This document shows, in pieces, positions 1 to 5,412 of a DNA stretch of 7,447 bases. Source of the DNA: Altererythrobacter sp. (lineage in GTDB: Bacteria > Pseudomonadota > Alphaproteobacteria > Sphingomonadales > Sphingomonadaceae); contig JAGXGU010000011.1 in NCBI GenBank assembly GCA_024636575.1, positions 1 to 7,447 on the forward strand, in the 5' to 3' direction. The notes under the pieces are model-generated. The model was not told the origin of the DNA. It searched no databases and worked only from the letters and a program-made list of their open reading frames with translations. The position numbers and the translations under genes were made by a program. Position 1 is the first letter of the stretch; the number at the start of each line of letters is the position of its first letter.

Positions 1-246
1 CTGCAACCTTTCATGCATATCGCCGGGGCAGCTTCTTCGGGCCAGACATTCCTGCGGATGGTCACCGGCGCGCTGCTGGGCGGGGCGATCGGTCAGGCAT
101 TCGACGGCACGGCGCGCCCGATTGCGATGGCGCTGCTGGTGTGCGGCATATTGGCCCTGCTGGTGGTATTGTGGAGCGAGAGGGGCAAGCTGTTTCGCCG
201 CCCGAGCCCGCCCGGCACCATGCGGGAGATTATTACTTCTAGATAA
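1..246 (+). CDS. Bcr/CflA-family MFS drug efflux transporter, C-terminal fragment
   Basis: This is the last 81 residues of an inner-membrane major facilitator efflux pump; the start lies left of the window and frame 1 is open from base 1. The segment HIAGAASSGQTFLRM (residues 6-20) followed by GQAFDGTARP (31-40) matches the end of Bcr/CflA proteins, where an H-x-AG-x-ASS turn precedes the eleventh helix and an FDGT loop separates helices 11 and 12. Two hydrophobic stretches are visible, about residues 17-33 and 40-58, followed by a basic cytoplasmic tail (SERGKLFRR). The family exports drugs such as bicyclomycin or chloramphenicol by proton antiport; the substrate here cannot be told. The gene is convergent with crtB and its TAA stop overlaps the end of crtB by 8 bases. 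No functional link to carotenoids is evident. An internal ATG at 13 is not a plausible start because the family match continues upstream of it. Confidence 0.85.
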   Translation: MQPFMHIAGAASSGQTFLRMVTGALLGGAIGQAFDGTARPIAMALLVCGILALLVVLWSERGKLFRRPSPPGTMREIITSR

Positions 247-1273
247 TTTCCGTTTCACCGGGATCAGGCACCGGTTTGCGGGCCGCCGCTTGCGCGAAAT
301 CACGGCGTGACCAGCGCGGCATTTCCGGCGGCAGCTTGGGCCGGTTCACCAGCGCTTCGAAATATGCCGCAGCAACGTGCCGCGCCTTGGCCGCGCCGGA
401 AATATAAATCCGGTGGTCCCATGCCGCCGCGCCCTGTTTGCGCACCTTGCGGCCAATCGCGCCATAGATCCGCGCTGCGCTCAGTACTGCCCAGCGGCTG
501 CGGAACGGCAAATTCTTCGCGCCCAGCCGCGAAGCCGCTTCATGCACTTCGGCAATATCCAGCATTTGTGCGACAAGGTTTACCAGCTCGGTGCGGAACA
601 TCGGTTTCATGTGCTGGCCCGGCGGAATGTCCGCTTCGGCCAGCCATTCCAGCGGCAGATAGCAGCGGCCAGCCGCATCATCTTCCTCTATATCGCGGGC
701 GATATTGTTGAGCTGGAATGCCAGGCCGAGGTCGCATGCCCGGTCGAGCGTCTCCTCGTCATCCCTGGCCACCCCCATGACCACGCCCATCATCACCCCC
801 ACCGCGCCCGCGACATGGTAGCAATATTGCATCATGTCTTTCTCGGTACGGGGCCGCCAATCGGCTGCATCGAGCGCGAAACCGGCGATGACATCCTCCG
901 CCATGTCGGGCGTGATCGCCGTTTCGCGGGCAACCTGACCAAAGGCATCGAAGGCCAGATCAGCCGTCGGCATCCGGTCGAGCGCGCGCTGGGTAAGCAA
1001 TCTGATCGATCGCAGGCGCTTGGCCGCATCGCTCTGGTCGCCCAGCGCACCGCCTTTTTCCTGCGCATCGGCAATATCGTCGCACCGGCGGCACCAGGCG
1101 TAGAGCAGCCAGACCCGTTCGCGGGTGGTCCGGTCGAACAGCCGGGATGCGGCGGCGAAGCTTTTGGAGCCTTCCTTGATCGCCAGCCGCGCCTTGGCCA
1201 CCAGCGAGGCGCGCTGCCGCCCGCCGCCCGCCTGCTGGGGCGTGGTGCGCATGATCCGAGACGGCGCGAGCAT
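239..1273 (-). CDS. crtB: Phytoene synthase CrtB
   Basis: Condenses two geranylgeranyl diphosphates head-to-head, via prephytoene diphosphate, to phytoene, the first committed carotenoid step. The protein is 344 residues, close to the normal bacterial CrtB length. Both Mg-diphosphate binding aspartate motifs are present: DDIAD at 65-69, within YAWCRRCDDIAD, and DIEED at 194-198, within NNIARDIEEDD, followed by the typical GRCYLP (202-207). GSKSF at 35-39 is the usual N-terminal squalene/phytoene synthase signature. The open frame continues upstream to 1552, but that part overlaps the LOG gene and looks unlike CrtB, so the start must be ATG 1273 or ATG 1252 (337 residues). Neither has a good Shine-Dalgarno sequence, and 1273 is chosen only as the longer non-overlapping form. 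It is the last gene of the crtY-crtI-LOG-crtB operon, 38 bases after the LOG stop, and it overlaps the convergent transporter by 8 bases. Confidence 0.95.
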   Translation of the reverse strand: MLAPSRIMRTTPQQAGGGRQRASLVAKARLAIKEGSKSFAAASRLFDRTTRERVWLLYAWCRRCDDIADAQEKGGALGDQSDAAKRLRSIRLLTQRALDRMPTADLAFDAFGQVARETAITPDMAEDVIAGFALDAADWRPRTEKDMMQYCYHVAGAVGVMMGVVMGVARDDEETLDRACDLGLAFQLNNIARDIEEDDAAGRCYLPLEWLAEADIPPGQHMKPMFRTELVNLVAQMLDIAEVHEAASRLGAKNLPFRSRWAVLSAARIYGAIGRKVRKQGAAAWDHRIYISGAAKARHVAAAYFEALVNRPKLPPEMPRWSRRDFAQAAARKPVPDPGETEII

Positions 1274-1311
1274 GCGCTTCGAATTCGTCGTCCCGGGATG
1301 GTTGGGTTCGG

Positions 1312-1893
1312 TCAGAGGTCGCTGGCCTTCATCTGGAAAATCGGGGTGTGCGGCGTGTAATCTGCCATCCGGGCGAGCAGCCTGTCGAGAGATTCCTCCG
1401 CAATCAGAATGCCCTGATGCGCCGGACGGACAAAGCCGACATCCGCCATGTGCCGGTTGAAAGCGACCAGATGATCGTAGAAACCGAAGGCGTTGAGCAG
1501 CCCGACGGGGTTGGAATGATAGCCCAATTGCGCCCAGCTGACCGCTTCCCACATCTCGTCCATCGTGCCGACGCCGCCTGGCAGATTGATGAAACCGTCC
1601 GACAGATCGGTGAAGGCGGCCTTGCGTTCATGCATCCCGCCGACAATCCGCAATTCGGTGCAGTCGGTGTTGGCAATCTCGCTGCCTGCCAGCGCTTCCG
1701 GGATTACCCCGATCACCTCGCCGCCCGCGCCGAGCGCGCCAGCCGCTACCGCGCCCATCAGCCCCAGCCGCCCGCCGCCATAGACCACGCCGATGCCGCG
1801 CTGCGCCAGCACCTCGCCCACATGGCGGGCCAGTTCGATATAACGCGTGTCTGCCGGGGACGCAGAACCGCAGTAGATCGCCAACCGTTTCAT
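1312..1893 (-). CDS. LOG-family nucleotide 5'-monophosphate phosphoribohydrolase (TIGR00730 type)
   Basis: A 193-residue Rossmann-fold protein of the LOG (LONELY GUY) family. Characterised members cleave the N-glycosidic bond of cytokinin riboside monophosphates, or of AMP, to give free base and ribose 5-phosphate. The diagnostic motifs are intact: YGGGRLGLMG (38-47) in the nucleotide-binding fold, MHERK (87-91), and the catalytic PGGVGTMDE (105-113). The length is normal for short single-domain LOGs. Older annotations call such proteins lysine decarboxylases because of the PGGxGTxxE motif, which is not supported. The ATG at 1893 overlaps the crtI stop as ATGA, and GAGGA (1903-1907, - strand) lies 9 bases upstream inside the end of crtI, so the gene is translationally coupled to crtI. 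Its position inside a carotenoid operon is unexplained; a moonlighting, regulatory or merely co-transcribed housekeeping role are all possible. The family call is firm; the true substrate is unknown. Confidence 0.93.
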   Translation of the reverse strand: MKRLAIYCGSASPADTRYIELARHVGEVLAQRGIGVVYGGGRLGLMGAVAAGALGAGGEVIGVIPEALAGSEIANTDCTELRIVGGMHERKAAFTDLSDGFINLPGGVGTMDEMWEAVSWAQLGYHSNPVGLLNAFGFYDHLVAFNRHMADVGFVRPAHQGILIAEESLDRLLARMADYTPHTPIFQMKASDL

Positions 1894-3446
1894 GCCATTA
1901 AATCCTCGATCATCAGACCGGCGGTCGCTTTCGCGCTGCCGACGACGCCCGGTATACCTGCGCCGGGATGAGTGCCAGCGCCAGTAAGGTAAAAATTGGG
2001 GATCACATCATCGCGGTTGTGCCCGCGGAACCATGCGCTCTGCGTCAACACCGGTTCCAGGCTGAAGGCGCTGCCGAGATGGGCGTTGAGATCGGTGCTG
2101 AAATCCTTCGGCGCGTAGTGAAATTTGGTCACGATCCGGTCATGGATATCGGGGATCAGCCGCCGCCCCACTTCATCCAGGATACGCTTTTCCAGGATTG
2201 GGCCGATTTCGTCCCAATCCACGGTCAATTTGCCCATATGGGCCACCGGCACCAGCGCGTAGAATGTGCTCTTGCCCGGGGGCGCCATGCTGGGATCGGT
2301 TACGGTGGGGTGGTGCAGATAGATGCTGAAATCCTGCGGCAGCACACCCTTTTCATAGATATCGTCCAGCAGCCCCTTATAGCGCGGGCCGAACAGGATC
2401 ATGTGATGCGGGATGCCGGGCCATGTTCCTTCCAGCCCGAAATGGACCACAAACAGGCCGGGGCTGTAGGTCTTGCGCGCCAGCTTTTTGGAATAATCCT
2501 TGCCGCGTTTGCTGGTGGACAGCAGATCGCGGTAGGAATGCATGATATCGGCATTGCTGGCCACCGCATCAAACCGTTCGCGAAACCCGCTTGTCGTTTC
2601 AACTTCGGTCGCCTTGTTACCGACGGTATGCACCTGAATCACCGGATCGCCCACGATCATCCGCCCGCCAAGCCGTTCGAAATGGCGGATCATCCCTGCG
2701 ATCAGGCGGTTGGTGCCGCCGCGCGTCCACCACACACCGCCATCTTTTTCCAGCTTGTGAATCAGCGCATAGATCGCGCTGGTCTTCATCGGGCTGCCGC
2801 CGACCAGCAGGGTGTGGAAACTCAGCGCCTCGCGCAGTTTTTCCGATTTGATATATTTCGACACGATCGAATAAACGCTGCGCCATGCCTGGTATTTGGC
2901 CAGCGCGGGGGCAGCCTTGATCATCGATTTGAAATCGAGGAATGGCACGGTGCCGAGCTTCACATAGCCTTCGTCATGCACCCCGGCGGAATAATTCAGG
3001 AATTCGCGGTAACCCGCCACATCGCCGGGTGCGACGCGGTCTATTTCCGCCAACAGGCCTGCTTCGTCATTCGAATAATCGAAATTCACCCCGTCCGGCC
3101 AGTTGAGCCGGTAGAACGGCATCACCGGCATCAATTCGACATCGTCCGCCATGGTGTGGCCGCTCAGTTCCCACAATTCCTTCAGGCATGGCGGATCGGT
3201 GACCACGGTTGGTCCGCCGTCGAAAATGAAGCCATCCTTCTCCCAGAAATAGGCCCGCCCGCCCGGCTTGTCCCGCCCTTCGATCACCGTGGTGGCGATC
3301 CCGGCGGATTGCAGGCGCATGGCCAGCGCCAGCCCGCCAAACCCCGAACCAATCACGCACGCAGTCTTGCCGGTCGGGGCAATCGCTGCGGGACTGGCCG
3401 CAGGCTTTACCTCCGGCGCCAGACTGGTGATCGGGGATGTGGTCAT
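1890..3446 (-). CDS. crtI: Phytoene desaturase CrtI
   Basis: A 518-residue FAD-dependent desaturase/isomerase that should convert phytoene to lycopene in four steps, at the membrane surface. The N-terminal dinucleotide fold is clear: VIGSGFGGLA at 31-40 (GxGxxG), acidic E56 at the end of beta-2, then KPGGRAYFWEKDGFIFDGGPT (60-80), typical of bacterial CrtI. The C-terminal signature GAGTHPGAGIPG (489-500), the conserved carotenoid oxidoreductase FAD motif, is also intact. Neighbouring crtY and crtB argue for CrtI rather than CrtD, CrtN or a ketolase-like paralogue. The ATG at 3446 is well supported by AGGAG eight bases upstream; it overlaps the crtY stop as ATGA. About 27 residues rich in Ala, Pro and Ser precede the Rossmann fold, longer than in most CrtI proteins. 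No alternative start codon is seen nearer the fold. The 3' end overlaps the LOG gene by 4 bases. Confidence 0.96.
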   Translation of the reverse strand: MTTSPITSLAPEVKPAASPAAIAPTGKTACVIGSGFGGLALAMRLQSAGIATTVIEGRDKPGGRAYFWEKDGFIFDGGPTVVTDPPCLKELWELSGHTMADDVELMPVMPFYRLNWPDGVNFDYSNDEAGLLAEIDRVAPGDVAGYREFLNYSAGVHDEGYVKLGTVPFLDFKSMIKAAPALAKYQAWRSVYSIVSKYIKSEKLREALSFHTLLVGGSPMKTSAIYALIHKLEKDGGVWWTRGGTNRLIAGMIRHFERLGGRMIVGDPVIQVHTVGNKATEVETTSGFRERFDAVASNADIMHSYRDLLSTSKRGKDYSKKLARKTYSPGLFVVHFGLEGTWPGIPHHMILFGPRYKGLLDDIYEKGVLPQDFSIYLHHPTVTDPSMAPPGKSTFYALVPVAHMGKLTVDWDEIGPILEKRILDEVGRRLIPDIHDRIVTKFHYAPKDFSTDLNAHLGSAFSLEPVLTQSAWFRGHNRDDVIPNFYLTGAGTHPGAGIPGVVGSAKATAGLMIEDLMA

Positions 3447-4678
3447 CGCGAATTCTCCTGGGGGGCGGCAAGCGGTCGGCCTGGGGTGATCAAGGCCGCA
3501 ACGGCCTTGCCGACAGGTACGGGCGGCTTGCCGGAAAGGATGCGGGCCTTGTCGGGAAAAGTCGATCGGGCGGCATAGAACCGTTCCACCAGACCTTCGT
3601 TCAAACGGTAGAAATGTTCGAATATCCGGTAACGCTGGTCCGGCTTTGCCGCGCCGAACAGCATCGATCCGAGCATCCGGTAATAGCCTGTTCTGGACCA
3701 GTGCCGCCGCGCACGCTGTTCCACCAGCGCGGCCAGCTGCGCCCCAGGCAAATCCGCCTCTGCCGCAATTGCAAGCGCGGTTTCCACTGCAAAGGGCAGG
3801 GTATAGCTGGTCAGCGGATGGACAAATCCGCCGCGCGCCCCCGCGATCGCCACGCCGTCCACGCGCTGCTGCGCCTGATAGGCGCCGAATGATCCGCCGG
3901 TGATCACCGGCAGAACGCCGGTTTCATGCCCGACAATCTCGAAACCACCACCGGCTTCGCCGCCCCACCCCTGATCCAGGATATATGCGTCAATCCGGGC
4001 GGACAGGGCGCTGCGGTCCAGCACCGGCTCGTCCGCATAATAGGTGTCTTCGATGAACAGGTCTCTCGCGCCCAGCGGCAGGGTATAGACGAAGCGGAAG
4101 GCACCGTGCTGGTCCACCGCCGCGTCCATGATCACCGGACGGGTCACCCCGTGGGGCTGCATGGTGCGGATATGGCGGCCCATGAACACCTGCCAGCCGC
4201 CGCGAAAATGCTGCGAAGGCACTGCGCCCCGGCAATCAATCACCGTCCGCGCGGAAATCCGCCTCCCCCCATTCAGGGTTATGCCTTCTGCATCCAGCGC
4301 GGCCACACTGCAATTCGTAACCACGGTGTCCTGCGCCAGTTCGCGCCGCAAACCGGCATCGAAATCGGACGAGGCGAGCGACCGGTACTGCGAACCCAGC
4401 TGCCGCCGGTACGCGGGAAATTGAACGTCATAGCCCTGCCACTGGGTGGCTCGGAACCCGGCCATCATGTCTGCGCTGGCACCCTCTGCCAGATCGCTGT
4501 CAAACCAGCTCCACCGGTGATTGCCGCCCAGGACATCGCCCTGTTCGATCAGCATGACGGAAATTTCGGGACGTGTGCGGCGCAGCGCGAGTGCAATCAG
4601 CCCGCCCGCCAGCCCGCCGCCGACAATTGCGATTTCGGTGCGGGTATCTGCGGGTGTATGTTTCGTGCGCGCGACCAT
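3443..4678 (-). CDS. crtY: Lycopene beta-cyclase CrtY
   Basis: A 411-residue flavoprotein cyclase that forms the two beta rings of beta-carotene from lycopene. The dinucleotide-binding motif IVGGGLAGGL lies at 18-27 and E45 ends beta-2. GGNHRWSW (51-58) corresponds to the NHTWSF-like segment of CrtY. FIEDTYY (208-214) corresponds to the catalytic region equivalent to the plant FLEET motif, with E210 the likely acid/base. GFVHPLTSYTLP (284-295) matches the conserved HPxTxYxLP stretch. The length is slightly above the usual 380-390 residues, mainly from a short N-terminal lead. The ATG at 4678 is the only sensible start: an in-frame TAG lies 12 bases upstream of it and the Rossmann fold begins soon after. 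No Shine-Dalgarno sequence is visible, so initiation may be weak or leaderless. It is the first gene of the operon, divergent from the DUF2585 gene, and its stop overlaps crtI. Confidence 0.95.
   Translation of the reverse strand: MVARTKHTPADTRTEIAIVGGGLAGGLIALALRRTRPEISVMLIEQGDVLGGNHRWSWFDSDLAEGASADMMAGFRATQWQGYDVQFPAYRRQLGSQYRSLASSDFDAGLRRELAQDTVVTNCSVAALDAEGITLNGGRRISARTVIDCRGAVPSQHFRGGWQVFMGRHIRTMQPHGVTRPVIMDAAVDQHGAFRFVYTLPLGARDLFIEDTYYADEPVLDRSALSARIDAYILDQGWGGEAGGGFEIVGHETGVLPVITGGSFGAYQAQQRVDGVAIAGARGGFVHPLTSYTLPFAVETALAIAAEADLPGAQLAALVEQRARRHWSRTGYYRMLGSMLFGAAKPDQRYRIFEHFYRLNEGLVERFYAARSTFPDKARILSGKPPVPVGKAVAALITPGRPLAAPQENSR
3455..3459 (-). promoter_or_regulatory. Ribosome binding site of crtI
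   Basis: AGGAG on the minus strand, 8 bases before the crtI ATG and inside the last codons of crtY (the Gln-Glu pair near its C-terminus). It decides the crtI start. It is the best Shine-Dalgarno match in the operon, so crtI can initiate on its own as well as by ATGA coupling. Confidence 0.8.
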
Positions 4679-4755
4679 TGGCGATACGCACTAAGCGGCA
4701 TTGGTGCGGGTAGCAATCAACTTGCGCATCGAAAAAGCCGTGCCAAAAGGGGCGA
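4679..4755. promoter_or_regulatory. Divergent intergenic region: crt operon and DUF2585 gene
   Basis: These 77 bases separate the start codons of crtY (leftward) and the DUF2585 gene (rightward), so both promoters or their 5' leaders should be here or just inside the genes. On the minus strand TTGGCA (4741-4746 on the plus strand) resembles a -35 box, but no convincing -10 lies 16-18 bases downstream. No TGT-N12-ACA site, the PpsR/CrtJ operator of photosynthetic relatives, is present: the plus strand contains no TGT or ACA here. The role follows from gene arrangement, not from recognised boxes. Confidence 0.5.
4747..4752 (+). promoter_or_regulatory. Probable ribosome binding site of the DUF2585 gene
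   Basis: AAGGGG directly before the ATG at 4756, with only three bases after the last G (five after AAGG). The spacing is short but usable, and it is the only purine-rich stretch near a start in this frame, so it supports the chosen start. Confidence 0.55.
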
Positions 4756-5346
4756 ATGACCCATCGCCTCCTGCCGCACCGCGCGGCCATCGTTGCAACT
4801 GTGCTGCTGGTGCTGGCGGTGGCCGCAATCCTGCTGGCGATGGACCGCCCTCCGATTTGCGCCTGCGGGACGGTGAAGCTGTGGCACGGGGTGGTGCAAT
4901 CGTCAGAAAACAGCCAGCATCTGACGGACTGGTATTCACCCAGCCATTTCATCCATGGGTTGATCTTCTATTTCTTTGCCTGGCTGCTGTGGACAAAGTG
5001 GGGGATATTCGGTGGAAAGCCCCGACGCTGGGCGCTGCCGATTGCGGTGGTGATCGAATCCGCGTGGGAGATTTTCGAGAACACCCCGTTCATCATCAAT
5101 CGCTACCGCGAGGTCACTATCAGCTGGGGCTATGTCGGGGACAGCATGATCAATTCGCTGGCCGATATCGGCTGGATGATCATCGGGTTCCTGTTCGCCG
5201 CGCGGGTGCCGTGGAAGATAAGCGCGGGTGCCGCCCTGTTCTTCGAATTGTTTACCGCATGGATGATCCGCGACAATCTGACCCTGAACGTGCTGATGCT
5301 GGTGTGGCCACTCGACGCGGTGAAACAGTGGCAGGGCATGGGATAG
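4756..5346 (+). CDS. DUF2585 (UPF0314) family membrane protein
   Basis: A 196-residue inner-membrane protein of unknown function, recognised as DUF2585/UPF0314, a family known mainly from alphaproteobacteria. An N-terminal hydrophobic helix (about 10-29) is followed by CACG (35-38), WHG (43-45) and the strongly conserved SSENSQHLTDWY (49-60), then SH and HG (63-68). Further hydrophobic segments lie near 66-80, 92-103, 133-150, 155-170 and 175-186. Polar conserved blocks ExxWEIFEN (101-109), GYVGDSMINSLAD (125-137) and RDNLTLN (172-178) sit between them. The many conserved His, Glu, Asp and Asn residues near the membrane suggest an enzyme or metal/lipid-binding protein, but this is inference. 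It is divergent from crtY across 77 bases and 66 bases upstream of the MipA-like gene on the same strand. The family call is confident; no function can be assigned. Confidence 0.88.
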   Translation: MTHRLLPHRAAIVATVLLVLAVAAILLAMDRPPICACGTVKLWHGVVQSSENSQHLTDWYSPSHFIHGLIFYFFAWLLWTKWGIFGGKPRRWALPIAVVIESAWEIFENTPFIINRYREVTISWGYVGDSMINSLADIGWMIIGFLFAARVPWKISAGAALFFELFTAWMIRDNLTLNVLMLVWPLDAVKQWQGMG

Positions 5347-5353
5347 GTCCGAG

Positions 5354-5380
5354 CGCCGGAACATCGGGCGGTAACCGGCG
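5354..5380 (+). other. Weak inverted repeat after the DUF2585 gene
   Basis: CGCCGG (5354-5359) and CCGGCG (5375-5380) are exact reverse complements around a 15-base loop, followed by TTAATT. The stem can extend by one G-T wobble and one A-T pair. It could act as a weak terminator or attenuator between the DUF2585 and MipA-like genes. The loop is long and the T run poor, so chance is possible in DNA this GC-rich. Confidence 0.3.
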
Positions 5381-5384
5381 TTAA

Positions 5385-5400
5385 TTGGTCATCAGACCAA
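5385..5400 (+). promoter_or_regulatory. Perfect inverted repeat in the leader of the MipA-like gene
   Basis: TTGGTC-ATCA-GACCAA is a perfect 6-base inverted repeat with a 4-base centre. It ends 12 bases before the ATG at 5413 and its right arm overlaps the first bases of the AAGGGA ribosome binding site by two. It could be a dimeric repressor operator or, in RNA, a small hairpin partly masking the ribosome binding site. Only the symmetry is seen; the function is inference. Confidence 0.4.
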
Positions 5401-5404
5401 GGGA
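5399..5404 (+). promoter_or_regulatory. Ribosome binding site of the MipA/OmpV-like gene
   Basis: AAGGGA eight bases before the ATG at 5413. It favours that start over the ATG five codons later at 5428. Its first two bases belong to the right arm of the inverted repeat at 5385-5400. Confidence 0.65.
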
Positions 5405-5412
5405 CATCTTCT

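Noticed and set aside
377..1360. A 327-codon open frame on the plus strand opposite crtB
   Set aside because: Same antisense effect; no domain, no credible start signal, and crtB on the other strand has full catalytic motifs.
1274..1552. Upstream part of the crtB open frame as a longer crtB or a LOG-CrtB fusion
   Set aside because: The extra 93 codons read the LOG coding sequence out of frame, with low-complexity Arg/Pro/Gly-rich text unlike any CrtB; the LOG frame there has clear family similarity.
1312..1893. Lysine decarboxylase
   Set aside because: The PGGxGTxxE motif and small Rossmann fold define the LOG family; the old lysine decarboxylase label rests on that motif and there is no PLP-enzyme fold.
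1968..3578. A 536-codon open frame on the plus strand opposite crtI
   Set aside because: It is the antisense shadow of crtI. In high-GC DNA the strong third-position bias leaves the opposite strand open. The translation is rich in His, Arg, Gln and Pro with no recognisable domain.
4679..4755. PpsR/CrtJ operator (TGT-N12-ACA) controlling the crt operon
   Set aside because: Neither TGT nor ACA occurs in the intergenic bases on the plus strand, so the site is absent there.
3926..4759. A 277-codon open frame on the plus strand opposite crtY
   Set aside because: Shadow of crtY; it would also run through the divergent promoter region and overlap the DUF2585 start.
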